Shown here: piece by piece, positions 1 to 12,065 of the stretch
How positions within the stretch are numbered: the stretch's first letter is position 1
Layout: each line of letters begins with the position of its first letter
Assembly: GCA_036897445.1 (NCBI GenBank)
Contig: JAYMTL010000101.1
Span: 1-64,000 of the forward strand
DNA: 64,000 nt
Origin: Pelargonium tetragonum
Lineage: Eukaryota > Streptophyta > Magnoliopsida > Geraniales > Geraniaceae
Direction: 5' to 3'
Made by a program: the position numbers and the translations under genes
Notes under the pieces: generated by a model
The model's database searches: none
Seen by the model: only the letters and a program-made list of their open reading frames with translations
Told to the model about the DNA's origin: nothing

Positions 1-2178
1 TTAACAAGGTAAAAGCATATAAAATGGCGAGTCTTATAAAATATAGGGAAAATCCAAGCTAGAAGGGGTTGACTTTTCTTAAAAATTTCTGTTAGTTAAA
101 TCTTCTGGGAGCTCTCGCTTGGGCGCTTATCTCGGGCTTTATTTCTGGCACAAGGGTTCTTCTATATTCTACAGCAATCCCCTGAAGTAAAAGGTAAACT
201 CTTTAACTAAAAGTCGGGGAGTCTCCTAATTTTAGAAGGTAATAGAAGTATAAAAAACAGGGTTCCCTTATTAGTAAGTGTTATTTAAAAAACTCAGAAT
301 CTAAGGAAATTGAAAAGTTAATTAGCAGCTACTAAAATCTTGAGAATTAAAGCAAAACTATAATAAATGAAGAAGTTATGATTGTGCCAAGGGAGTTCCT
401 CGGAAGTACTTTATAAGCTAGGAATCAGGTATCCTATTTTTAGGAATGATTTTAAGAATGTAAAAAGGGGGAGCATTAACGAAAGATTTTATATAAGTAA
501 TTTAGTTGACACTTGGGGGATCACTCTATTCGAAACCTACTATGACCTTTAAGTTTCTCTATTTGTACCTTATAAGATACGTTATAAAATTATATAATAA
601 AATCCCTTCTTAGTGCCAAGTAAATCCTTGTCTGGACAGCTCCTTATGGGTGCTTATACTCTTGTAATTGTGAGTACTCCGTTCGTTATTCGTTCCTTTA
701 AAAACTCTTTAATACTCCATTCCTGCTTTCTTTTTGCTTTTTATAACCTATAAAGAGTGGATTTCTTATGGCGGCTTTTGCCTAATTTGTTATCTCTTGT
801 TTCTACGGGTTACTCCTCTAAAACCTGAATGCTTCTAGGTTCGTAGTATAAACAGGTTATGAATCTCTAAAAAAGACCCTTTATAAGGAAAAGCGAACTC
901 GGAGCTCTCAAAACTAAAAAGGAAACCCAGGAAATGAAAAGTGTCCTCGATGTCTAATTCTGCTTATGCTTGCGGAAGGTAGTGAAATTTGGAGCTTTCG
1001 CTGCCCTTATAGAATAGAGAGTAGAAAAAGGTTTTTACAAGAGGAGTACAACTAATAAAACTCTCTTTAGAAAGTTTTTTAGAAAGGTTAGGAGTTTCTC
1101 TGAGGATATATAACAAAGGAAGTCGAGTACAAGGTCAAGGGAGTCTATCTAATCTATCTAAAAGAGATTGCAAGAAGTTTCCGTTTTAGGAAGTAAAGGG
1201 GGGTAGATTTCTTAGTCTTAGGAGTTTTGTTAAAATCCGTATAAGTTATTAAGATTAAGCTGAAAGAAGTCAATAAGCAGTTGGGTATATAAGGTACTCA
1301 TGTTCTCTCTATACACTATCTTAGAAATCCCTCCCTTCGAAAAGCCTCCGTCAGGTGACATATCTTTGTACTTATAGGGTTCTATCTTCTTTAACAAGAA
1401 GAACCAAAGCAAATGAGGTGCGACAGCCCTTAACAACAAATATACGATTACTCTGAGATATATACTTATTAAGGACTCTCTAAACTCAAAATCTACCTAA
1501 CTAATACAAATAAGACGAGTAAGACCAACACCTGGGACAAGAGAAGATAAGAACTTTGTGTGCTTTCCCATGAAGCAGAAGTTAGTTGAGTTGTCGTAAT
1601 TGTCGGCTAACCCGCTATACTGAAATGCTAGTACTAGGAAGTTAGATGGAACTTTTTTTTCTCGCTACTCTCAAAGCACTACACAAGGAATTGGCGACTT
1701 CTTTGAGAGTACCCTAATAGAAAAAAGGTCTCGTCATTTTGCAACTCCTCAGTAGCGGATGTAATTAAGAGTATAAAACTAAGAAAACTCGATTATAACC
1801 TGCGTGCGCACCCTCAAAATAGGACGTATTTTCGTTGTAATTACTATACACAATAAACCTATATACCAAATAGCCTAGAGAGTACTTGTCAAATTGAAGG
1901 GCAGATTTCCAAGTCTATTCTATCTAAATGATTTTAGTTGATGAAATATTAGAATTGAAAAGATAGGGAATCCTTAATAGCTACAAAAGTACAGGTTATA
2001 AGACAGATAGAACAAGAGTCTAGCTGCTAGGAAAGGTATGAAGATTAAGAGGAAAAGTCTAGCTAAGAAGGTAGGTCTGCTGCAGATAGAAGAGTAACAA
2101 GAAAGCCCTAAGGATACGGAAAATAGGTCTGAAAGATTTAGGTGTTATGCAGAAAAAGACTAATATAAAGGTAGAGCA

Positions 2179-2193
2179 AGGTAATGTAATTAA
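2179..2193 (+). repeat. dispersed 15-bp repeat, copy 1
   Basis: Exact AGGTAATGTAATTAA, followed by GAAGGG. The same 15 bases occur at 15850-15864 (+) and 29856-29870 (-), with shorter copies at 21655 and 50893. Three exact copies of a 15-mer are not expected by chance in 64 kb even at this base composition. Confidence 0.55.
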
Positions 2194-3659
2194 GAAGGGT
2201 AGAAGAACCCAGTATAGTGGCTGGGAAGGAAAGAGTTTCTAGCTATTTAATTAAGTAAAGTGAGTATATGGGTTGTCTAATGCAATCCACGGATATTAAA
2301 TTTAATAGGCTCCTGTTTAGCTGCCCCGCTATGTTTTGTACACTTAAATCTAAACCTGATTAAGCTAAATAAAAAAAACTGCGTCAATATAACAGAATGC
2401 AAAGAGTTCCCCTATATATATTGTATTTTCTTATTAAACCCGCTCTAGGAATCCCCCGCTGTAAAAGCCAGAAGCACTCCATAAAGTATTTACTCATATT
2501 GGTATTGGTTTTTTTGTTGACATCCATTTCCATTAACTTACTAGTACCCGAAGCTATAAAAAGAAGTAAACAAGAAAACTCCTTTAGTTTGATTTACGAA
2601 TAACGAGATACAGAATTCTCTTATTTTTAAGATAGAATATTTTACAGTATGATTGAAACTCGGGGATACTAGACTTTCAAGTATCCCCTTTAGTACCTTT
2701 AGTGTAATAAGACTTTCTATAAAGGCTTAAGATAAAGCAGCTGCATTCAGAAGAGGGCTCCCAGTTATTCTAAATTCTTGCTTTTATTGCGGCTACTTTT
2801 TACAGTGCTTTTTTACATCCGGCGCCCCCTTTTTATTGCGACTCCCTTTAAAATTTAAGGGTTACAGCAGGTAGCTACAAAAAAACAGGGGTTGTATATA
2901 GGAACATTGGTTCTATTCCTTCTTTAGTAAAAAACTTGTACTAGTATTCTGTAGCTTACTCTCTATCTTGCTTAATAGCTGCTATACTCTTAGTAGGGGC
3001 TATATTCGCTAAAATACGAAAAGGATTTCTTTATATTACAATTTCTATATGCACTCTTTTTATAGAACTTATTATAAGCAAAACAAACTTCAATTGGTTT
3101 TCAGATTTGAAGAGTTTCACAGTTATGCAAAATAGAATTTTCCTTTTCTTTCAAGTATCCTTACAATGGAAACTGTTCGAGAGGTTTTGCTGCAGTTATG
3201 CTGGACTACTTTTTCGCATAAAATGAACCTTCAAATTATAAGTATCTACGCTTATATTTTCCAGGGTAGGGTTTGGGAGGTGAATAAAAGATAGGTTTTA
3301 GTATACACTATATAAAATGAAAAATGAAGTCAAGTAGCTTCTCAGATCCTTATCTTACTCTGGAGAGGGGCAACTCCACAAAAGCCAACTCCTTAATAGA
3401 ATTTGAAGTCTAAATTCTCAGATCTAACCGGGATACTTCTAGCTTAATCTCTGTAAATTTGTTTGAAATATTCCTACATCTCTAGTCAGTCAAGAAAACT
3501 TCATATTAGTGTCTATTAAAGTCTTGTAGAGCAATCCTTGTTGTGTTGTAAGGACGCTTTTGTGGTCTATAACGGACTTTAACAGCAGCCCTCGCGTATG
3601 AAAAATTCTACGTTTCTTTAACTTTGGCAGTCTTGTAAAGGAGATTAATTTCAAGTATA

Positions 3660-3959
3660 TTGTACTGGGTTGCCGAGATCTTGAGGAAATACCTAAACTT
3701 TTTGGTTATGCGTCAAAAAAGCTTTTTTGTCAATCCCAAAATCACTATTATACTAAATAAAAGACTTCGAAGTTCTACTTCCAGAAATAGAATGCTGGGG
3801 GTTGATAAAGGCATAGGCACTAAAGATAAAAGATTTCACTTTACTTTAATTAAGAGGGGTCGAAGACTTTCTATAAATATAAATAAGGGCAAATCGCTTA
3901 GAGTAGAGGAAATTGAAATCCACAATAAATACAACAAGGAGTCGCAGAAAAATAAGTAA
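3660..3959 (+). other. 99-codon open frame, basic, probably not a gene
   Basis: The frame begins at TTG, which a nuclear eukaryotic gene would not normally use; the first internal ATG is at residue 17. The conceptual product is rich in Lys and Arg, with no domain, signal peptide or membrane segment that I recognise. The neighbouring sequence has no coding feature. The length is near the upper end of what chance gives here. I list it only because it is among the longest frames and has a more even amino-acid make-up than most. Confidence 0.1.
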
Positions 3960-4823
3960 CAAGAGCTTCCCGTAGGAGAAAACTTGATAATACAAACTTA
4001 AAGAAACTCTATACTAAATTGGATTTCTTTTCACGAAGATTGACTAGATTTCAGCTTTTTAAGAAGCTTTTATAAAGGAAGTCCCCCCCATTAATTAAAC
4101 TGCGTTTAAGATAAGAAAGTTTTCTAATTAAACCGCAGTGTACGGGGCCGTACCCTTTTATGTTGATATATTGACTTATAGAGGGCTACTCTCTGGAGTC
4201 TCCGGTATTCCTTTTTGGAGCTTTTTGTTATATGCAAACACAAGAGAGTTCTTAGAAGCCCTTGACAGGGGGAGGTACTTTAAACTTTAAAAGCAGTTTT
4301 TGTATTAAAAGGAATAGCCATTTGATTTTGATTTTTAGGAGTCCCTAATTATCTTGCTTGTATAGCTAATCCGACTAAACTAAGTCTAATTCAAAAGAAA
4401 GATAGGCATAAAATATGTAGACTAGAAACTTAAGGGAGAAGCCTCTAGTTTAAGAGTATTTCGACTTTACTTACAGATAGGGCTTTTTTTTTCAGTTTCA
4501 AAGTTATACCAATATACATAATATAAGTACAAAAAAGCTTCCTTTTTAATATTTGAAATTTGAAAAAAATGGATTTAGAGAGTTGCTTTCAATAGTAGAT
4601 TCTTTTCTTTCCATGTACGCTTTTAAGAAATTTTTCAGTCATTAGAGGGCCCCGTTTAGATCAGAGCTTCCAGAAAAAAGAGGGCACCTATAAGCTTTTA
4701 CAAAAAAATGACTATATAATCTGAAACTGAAAATCCTTGTACTTTTTTATATAACTTTGTTAAGATACTGAGTTGAAACCGCGTCTAACTCTACTTAATA
4801 CTATATATACCCTTGCTGTTGTG

Positions 4824-4831
4824 GGAGCTCC
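4824..4831. repeat. GGAGCTCC palindrome, one of five
   Basis: A perfect 8-bp palindrome, also present at 10731-10738, 23850-23857, 29665-29672 and 52887-52894. In three of these it is extended to AGGAGCTCCT. It is the commonest member of a wider set of GG(n)CC words seen across the window. It may be only a by-product of CA and TG loss. Confidence 0.4.
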
Positions 4832-6535
4832 TTAACCAGGTTGCAATTCGATTTGTAGAGTGTAAAATTAGAACGGACGGCTCTTTAGTGTGAATGTATT
4901 CCGTATTCTTTTAGAATACCTTTTTGATTTGAAAAAAAATGCTGTGGAGTCGCTTTGCGTTGGAAGATATTATATAAAATAAAAAACAGTCCTTCAGTTT
5001 TTTTATCGAAAGGTTCCTTATTAAAAAGTTGCTCCGAGTAGTAAAATATATTCAGTGTTTCCACAAAAGGATTCTGCCGTGTCCTGAAAACCTATTCTAT
5101 AACCCTCGGGAACTTATGCTACTCCTAGTGGAACTGCATATATTAAACGATTTTACGGCTTGCTTATGAAACCCCTTATTTTATGAAAGAAATTTTTATA
5201 TTGAATTCGGAACCCTAATTTTATATACAAGAGAGTCCTTTTGTCAAATCAATTGTAAAATTTAGCTAATTGGTATCTAATTTACTAGATTTTAAGTAAT
5301 ACAACATATCAAGTACTGAAAAGATTGTAGTTTCAAAAAGTACTTTTGAAAGCTGGCTAGTGAGCTTCTGCTTTGAAAGAGAAAGACGGGTCTTCTTATA
5401 GGAAAACAGATAGGGTTTTATTTTAGCCCTTGCGAATAAATTTGTGGTTTAGGTGTTTGTAACGTAAAGAGCCAAGTACTATAAACCGGGAATCCATATG
5501 TTATAAGAAATAGAATACCCCGAGCTGAAGGAGTAGGAATCGCAAAAGAGTACCTTGGCTGAGATATGATATTCGCTGTAAACGATTTTGAATTTAATCG
5601 GCGGATGAACAAAATTGCTTGTAGGTCGTGGTTTGATTAAAAGATGCATCGTATACCGCTTCTTACCAGGATATGTATATAGGGTCCTCAACAGGGATAC
5701 TCTAGCTACCAAAAAGGAAGAAGCTCGGGATGCTTTTTAAGTCTATGAGTTATATACTAACTTGCTGGATATAGTCCGGATCCTTAGCTATAGAGGGAAC
5801 TCTCTGCTTCCAAGATAAATACAACTAAAAGGAATTCCATAAAACCCAGGATAAAAATTTCCAGACGAAGACACTCCTTAGACTCACTAAATAAATGAAA
5901 AAAATGGATATCGGTTTTGCGTCTATTAGGTCTTTATTTAGAAGTTTTTGCCGGATTTATACCTCGAAAAGAGGAAAAGTGGTAGGTAGAGAAACCTGCA
6001 ATCTTAGGTCTAATAATTCTAGAGCGAATAGTATAGTTAGGAAAACACTGTGTAGAAATTCTAATCTTAATTTTTGAAATCCCGGCCCGTTTTTTGTTTT
6101 AAGTAGAATGTTGGCTATTTACTATTGAATTCTTTTTTAACTCCCTGTAAAACTTGAGAAAGTCTTATACTAAGAACGATTTCCCCTAGTTGTTTTGAAG
6201 TGCGCCCCTAAAGTCTTGGCAGCAGAAGTGCTATTTCTTATTCCAGAGATGTGCTATACCCAGAACTCAACTTTCCTAGGTCAGGGATTCCCTTATATAT
6301 GATTAAAGAAGCCCTTTATTCTATATAGCAGGCTCCTTACAAAAAACTTGCTAAGGTAATGTGAAAGAGGATAGTTTACTCGCTTATTGGAAACTGGACT
6401 AAAGTAAGAAATTTTAGAATAGAAAGATTTCGGAAGAAAATAAGGTAAATAGGCGGGCTAGCAGACTCAAGAAGTGGGTTCGAAAGGGCCTTTACAGAGG
6501 GAATATATAGGGATTAGAGTTAATACATGAGTGCC

Positions 6536-7165
6536 TTATAACACCCATCAACTTCACTTGCTTTTGTTTACTTTCTTTTTTCATTCTTATACTTAATTCT
6601 TGTTCTTGACTTTCTGCTTCGACTTTGTATCTTTCCTTGTTATTCGTAAGTTATATTCTTGTTAAGAAGAGAAAGGAATAAAAGATAATGGAGTAAGGAA
6701 AGGAGAGGAACTATATATAATAACTAGATATAGGGTATAAGGAAAAGGATTCTTGTCTTATGGGACTTTTTGTTGTTACTGTCTTCTTGTAGTTAGTTGT
6801 AGCTAATGTATTAGCAGCTAGTTAAGGTATTAGTTTTATGAAATCACCTATATAAAGGTAATGAAATTAATTATTTAGTTACTCAAATCTCTTTCTTAAT
6901 TGAAATAGAGTTTCTATCTTTCTTGTTTCTTATTAGAGCACAATCATTCCCCAAGTTTCATGAGTTCAAATAGAAAGTGTTATTACAATACCTCTTTTGA
7001 AACGCAATCAGTAGAACAAATCGCTTAGATAGAGTAATTCATTCTCAGTGACTCATTTCTATTAGCATTTCTATAAATTAAGTAAGAAGTGGTATGCCTA
7101 TTAAGTAAATTCATCTTATCTTACGTCAATAGTCAAATGGATCAAATGTCGTAGGTTCTAAACAA
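6536..7165 (-). repeat. relic of repeat family A (broken element)
   Basis: The + strand shows, in order, a CTTGACTTT/CTTCGACTTT-rich block (6590-6640), a purine-rich block (6660-6720), the word CTTATGGGACTTT with ACTGTCTTCTTGTAG after it (6757-6796), and an AT-rich tail. The same order is seen in the 33.2-35.6 kb island, where the first block reads as a Gln- and Lys-rich peptide on the minus strand. The right part (6901-7140) is less mutated than its surroundings: TA/AT 25/24 and (CA+TG)/(AC+GT) 26/22 by hand count. The element is broken many times and its class cannot be assigned; an LTR-type element is one possibility. Confidence 0.4.
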
Positions 7166-9950
7166 GTCGAGGACTAGAATTGCCAGGTTGGGGTTTTTTC
7201 TAGTTACAGCTAATAAATAAGGCATACATAATAAAGAGAAAAGATTTTTGACTGGATTTTACAGCCAAGTAAGTGAGTTATTTCTTCATTTTTGAGATAG
7301 AAAGACTCTAGTAGGTGATCTAATTCAAAAAGTAAGGTTTTCTATAACCAGGAGAGCTCCTATTTCTTAATATGAAAGGTGTTAGTTTAATTGAAAGCTA
7401 AGAATTTCCCGTTAGCTAACAAAGGAGCAGATCTTAAGAAAGACTCGGAAAGGTATAAAAATGAAAGGAAATGCTAAAGTTTTTCCGGATTTCATTCACG
7501 TTTAGGAAGGCTATAAAGAGTCAACAGGGCTTTTAGTCTTGAATTTTAAGAACTAAGTGAGACTGGGCTGTAACTGTTCAGAAAAAGGGGGATTGCCTAT
7601 TTTTATTTTAGTCGTTAATGGATGCTCGAGCTTTGTACAAAAGGTATAACACCATTGCCATTTCAGGGAGCAGTTGCATATAAAAGGATCCGGTTGGTTC
7701 GGCCACAAGTAGGGAAATTGCCTTGTTATACTAAAGCATTGAAACTCCTGGATATCCTAGTTTATATGTAAAAGAAGCCTTCTCTTTACGTAGTATACTT
7801 TGCGGGTAAAAACCCCACTCTACTAGCCTTTACCAAAGTCTAACCTAATTACTTAAGGTAAATAGCAAGAGCTAGGCCCCTAAAATCAATTAATACAGAA
7901 TCTCATAAAGCTTTCTTATACAATATGAGAAATAGAAAACAAAATCTCAGGACTAGAAAGAAAGATTAAGCTTTGCTTAAAAAACCCACATCCAAGCACT
8001 TAAGACCTAAAAATTGAGAAATTCCCGCATTTTTAGGGTAAACACTTGCTTTGATATTTCAGGAATTTTTGGGCACCTCATAATAAAAGTGGGCAATCTA
8101 AATGAATAACAAAAGAGCAGCCTAGTACCATATTGAAGAAGTACCCGTTTAATAACGATACCCTAGCCAGTACGAAAACTGACAACTTCAAGTCGTTTTA
8201 TGTTCTAAAACTAAGAACCCGTGCGTTGGGTGATCTAGGAGGGACTCCCTTTGTATTTCTATTATAAATGTAGGAAACCCTAAATTAAGTCTCCTTTTTC
8301 AGGGTTATATGCACTTGCCACATCTTTCTTTGTTTCTGCGAGCCCCTGCTAAAGTTAAGAGAAGAATTTCTCTAACGGCGTTTTCCCAGACTTTGTTATT
8401 AGTACGGTTACATTTCAACGGGATCCCCTTCTTTTTTGTGAAGTCCTCCTTTATGCCTTATTTTATCTTACTTTTCATTTTAGCCGTTTTGATGCCCTAC
8501 GGCCTACTCCAAATTCCAATTATAGGAGATGAATCTGAATATTATTTATCTCATTTTATATAATTAAAGGGCGAACCCGCTAAAGGGGTTTTTCTATGCT
8601 AGATAACTTCATAAAGTTTTGGTAGGCATTGTAAGGAAAGAAGCCCCATACTTGTGTGTGAGTACGTATGTTCCAGAAATTCAAGAGGGATCGGAAGGAG
8701 ATCTATGAAATATCTATAGTTTTTAGTTGCATTTCTCTGAGTGTTACAAGGGATAAGATTTTTATGGGCTTTCCTTAAAGCCGAACTAAAAAAAGGCATT
8801 AACAAATTTAGAAATTTCTTTTTCAAACTAGAAGAGGATATCGTATACTTCTGGTAGGTAAACACAAAACTACAAGAATACAAATAAAGTCTATAGGCAT
8901 ATGGTTGCAAGAGTTTAAAAGGGTACTCCTGAGTCAAAATTGGATTTGAACTAGGGGTCTCGGGGATTTCTCTACACTTTAACTTAAAAAAAAGGAAACA
9001 ATTAACTAATGGAAGCCTTCTTATAGGATCTTAGTAAATTCTACAATTACCCTTTTTAAAAGTGACAGATAATGAATTACTATATTATATAAGCGATTTT
9101 TCATTCCCCTTTTTTATAATTCATACTTTCTAGATTTGGTGAGTCTTATTATAAAAGTATAAACTCATGAATAGCTCTAGCAAACCTAACTTTTAAAACT
9201 TTACCTTTTCTTCTATAGTTTAGGGATAGGAAAGAAAAGAATAACGAAAATCTTTTTTATTTAATCTTTTGTATTTCCTTTCAACCCAACGAGGAAGAGA
9301 ATAAAGCGAACTCCCTCCGATTCGACTCTTGCATTTATCATTAGAACAAAGTGAATTTTTCAGGAATGACAAAGGTTCGGGGTCGACTTAACTACAAATT
9401 AAAAGTGAAAAGGAACTTAATGAATTTATCATGTTGAAACTTGCTTTTATCTATACGGAAAGAATTTAGAGGAGGTTAACCGACTCATTTAGTTAGGTCT
9501 TAGAGGTCTTAGCTGATAGGAAAACTCTAGTGGTCACGAAAACTCAGAAGGAATTACTTGCTAAAGTACTTACTTTTCTGTTCAAAGCAATTGAATAAAT
9601 CTAAAATCAGAATACTCAAGAACTTTTTTATTCCAATTGGAACCTTGCAATTCGCTATCTACTTATTAGTAAAATGGGAGTCTCTCCTTTTCCACAAGAT
9701 AAATCTAGAAGTCCTTATTATTAGACCTTTCTGCGGGCGCGAACCCGGGCTTCTATATTTAAACCCTTTTTCGAGATCGCTGTCAAACACTTCAATGAAC
9801 GAGGAGTTCTATTAGCTATTTTACTAATTTTAAAAGTATCTAAAAGACTCACTTTCTTAAGAATCAAAGACTAGAAAATCTACGAGAATTGCTACCCTTT
9901 TACTTTAGCTCCACCTGTGTCTTTACCACAAACTACTTGGTCTTGTAAGG
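7166..9950. other. mutated background, no gene
   Basis: No gene is supported. The 18-base word TTTTCTAGTTACAGCTAA spans the left edge (7196-7213) and recurs at 38862-38879. One TTCATTTTAG copy lies at 8474-8483. The frames at 8309-8563 (+, 84 codons, ATG start, hydrophobic second half) and 8599-8937 (-, 112 codons) show no recognisable domain and are probably chance. Confidence 0.5.
8474..8483 (+). repeat. TTCATTTTAG word, copy 1 of 7
   Basis: Exact decamer. The other exact copies start at 16211, 33180, 39382, 42421, 52878 and 52991, all on the + strand; I found no exact copy on the minus strand. About 0.3 copies would be expected from base composition alone. It looks like a pyrimidine-tract/AG 3' splice site, but no exon is visible beside it. 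Confidence 0.35.
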
Positions 9951-10590
9951 AAGTTAAGCAAGTAGAATACCTAAAAGTAAGAAGTCTTACTCTTTCATAG
10001 TAGTTATTGTAACTAGTATTCCTATCTCTTTATCTATTAAGTACTTATTAGTTAGTGTAGATAATAATGGACGGTCGTATATCCTCTACTTTAGTTATTA
10101 TTACTATACTGTAGGAAGAGTTGACCTAGATATTTGTAATAGTTCTTTTACTGCAGCAGCACGAAGGGAGGTGGGAAGTATACATGATAGAACAAGGATA
10201 CCTTATAACCAATGCTTAACCTGCTTCTCCCTAGTAGTATAGTAAGAAGAGTAAGTCTTCCTTTAGTATTCTGTAGTTATTGCCTTATAGGTTATATAAG
10301 TCTTATAAGTTTTGTTATTGTATTAGGCTTTTTACGTAATAAGAAGCTTTTGCAGCATAGAAATTTCATTACACAAGTATCTTCTCCTCTAGAAATAGGA
10401 AACTCCTACAACGAGACATAGTCTTAAAATGCATGCTTTTCAACAAGATGACTCAACAAACTTTGATGAATATTTGTTGTCTTTGGAATTCATTAATGTC
10501 TCATCTCAAAAATGATAACATCAAGTGGAAGTCAGATGGTTTACGCTTTCTATCCTTGTTTTATCCACTTGAGTAGAGTCTAACCTAAAC
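9951..10590. repeat. relic island with an almost unmutated patch
   Basis: 9951-10200 resembles the other relic islands in its TTAGT/TATAG-rich wording. It is followed by a 69-codon ATG frame at 10212-10421. The patch 10441-10560 has normal dinucleotides: TA/AT 5/13 and (CA+TG)/(AC+GT) 21/13 by hand count, the opposite of the surrounding DNA. It may be a younger insertion or a stretch that escaped mutation. The element class is unknown and I see no terminal repeats. Confidence 0.4.
10429..10515 (+). other. 28-codon frame in the unmutated patch
   Basis: An ATG at 10429 opens a short acidic frame rich in Asp, Glu, Ser and Leu. A second ATG at 10433 opens an overlapping 47-codon frame in another phase, which reaches about 10576. 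Both lie in the patch with normal CA and TG content. No family is recognised. A fragment of a once longer coding region is possible, but the evidence is only composition and short open frames. Confidence 0.12.
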
Positions 10591-12052
10591 CCCTAAATTT
10601 GGGAACTTTTTCCTGTATACGACACAAAGGGAATTTAAGACTGACTTAGCTAGGCGCTTTCCCTATTCTTAGACCCCCCTTACTAGAATTTACTAAGAAA
10701 TAGGAGATTAAACATTCCCAAGGTTCCGTAGGAGCTCCTTCAAAAAAAAACTGAAGGGTTGGTTGTGTTTTTATTATATCTGGTATGCTCTGGGTAAGTT
10801 TATAATTCTCCTTGTGTCCCTTGGGTTACCCCTAGCTAGTACAAGCGTCTAGCAAGTGCACTCTTCTGCTTCAGATATGAATGTTTTGCTTCGTTTCCTA
10901 TGTACCTCTTACAAGGCTGTTGCTGCTTTTAAGAAAATCCCGTGTCATGTTTAAGTCCCCTTTTAGTAAAATTTTTTAAGAACCCGGGGGAGTCTTATGT
11001 TATTTTAAATAAACAAATCCCGCGTTCTATTCTCTAAGACAAAAAATCTTTTTCACAAGGGGTCCGTACACATTATGATATCAAGCTTTCCTATATTTTT
11101 ACTCAGAATTTGGATTTCCTTGAGGATAAGGAAAGGATACTTAGGGATTGGAATTATATCATCATATATAGGAACTCCTGCTCCCTTTTCGGATGGGTGC
11201 CTGATAAATAACTTCAACCTTCTTGTACTTGCCACAGAATCTACCGGAATCAGTAAAACTTGTGTCGACGAATCTTTGTTCTAACCTGGATAAGAGGGGG
11301 GAGCCGCAAACGGATTAACTGCCCATATAGATTATATACAACTACTTTTAAAAGACCGGGGACTCCTTTTATCAAATTGCCCTGTAAATTATAGAAAAAG
11401 AAGAATCCTACTTTAAGGATTACCTTGACTTTAGATATAAGCTTCGAAAACCCCTTAACAAAACTAAAAAAATAATGAAAAGGGAATACTGGGATTTATA
11501 TAACTCAAAAACGAATTTAAAGTCCCGACGCACATACAGAAAAGGAGGTTTGCAAAAAGGGTAAATAAAGGAGCACTCTCTTTCTGTAGAGAAATAACAT
11601 TATTAGTAGTAGAGTAACAATCCCCTGAATTAGCCCGGAAAATAGCTAGATAACAAGGGGGCGTAGACATGCTAACAAAAAATCCTTATTAAGCTGTTAC
11701 CAGACTTCTCGGGCACTTACCTAAAAATCTTCTGACCTTTCAGCTTGTAAAGGCTCCCCTTAACAACAAATTTGACTATAACCAAGGCCTTACTTGAGCC
11801 AAAGAAATTAAGGAATTAACCCTCCAGAAATTAGTAAAGCACTAAAAATACAAGTAAATCCAAAAAAGTACAAAACGCCTTGGATACTAGATTCCCTAAA
11901 GTTTTTAGAACTTCCTTGTCATGAAAAGCGCCCTTTTCTGGATCCGAAAAATATAGGGACTACCTAGGTTCTTCCTTTTTAGGAAACTGCAAATACTTCG
12001 GGAACGAGTTATATTAAGCAAGTAAAGGAGCAAGTTCCCGCTTTGATGGCTC

Positions 12053-12065
12053 TTTTTTTTTTTTT
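12053..12065 (+). repeat. poly-T run
   Basis: Thirteen consecutive T residues, the longest homopolymer I saw. No transcription unit ends here, so no terminator is claimed. Confidence 0.6.

Larger units (their letters stand above)
1..6535. other. mutated background, no gene
   Basis: No gene is supported. The stretch shows the RIP-like bias (1-300: 30 TA, 20 AT, 16 CA+TG, 24 AC+GT) and many GG(n)CC words, including GGAGCTCC at 4824-4831. One copy of the 15-bp word AGGTAATGTAATTAA lies at 2179-2193. The longest frame is the basic 99-codon one at 3660-3959, listed separately. Nothing else stands out. Confidence 0.55.

Noticed and set aside
7196-7213. 18-base word TTTTCTAGTTACAGCTAA, also at 38862-38879
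   Set aside because: AT-rich, borderline by chance, and no flanking similarity.
8599-8937. 112-codon minus-strand frame
   Set aside because: No domain or motif. An ATG start alone is weak support, and lengths near this occur by chance in the window.
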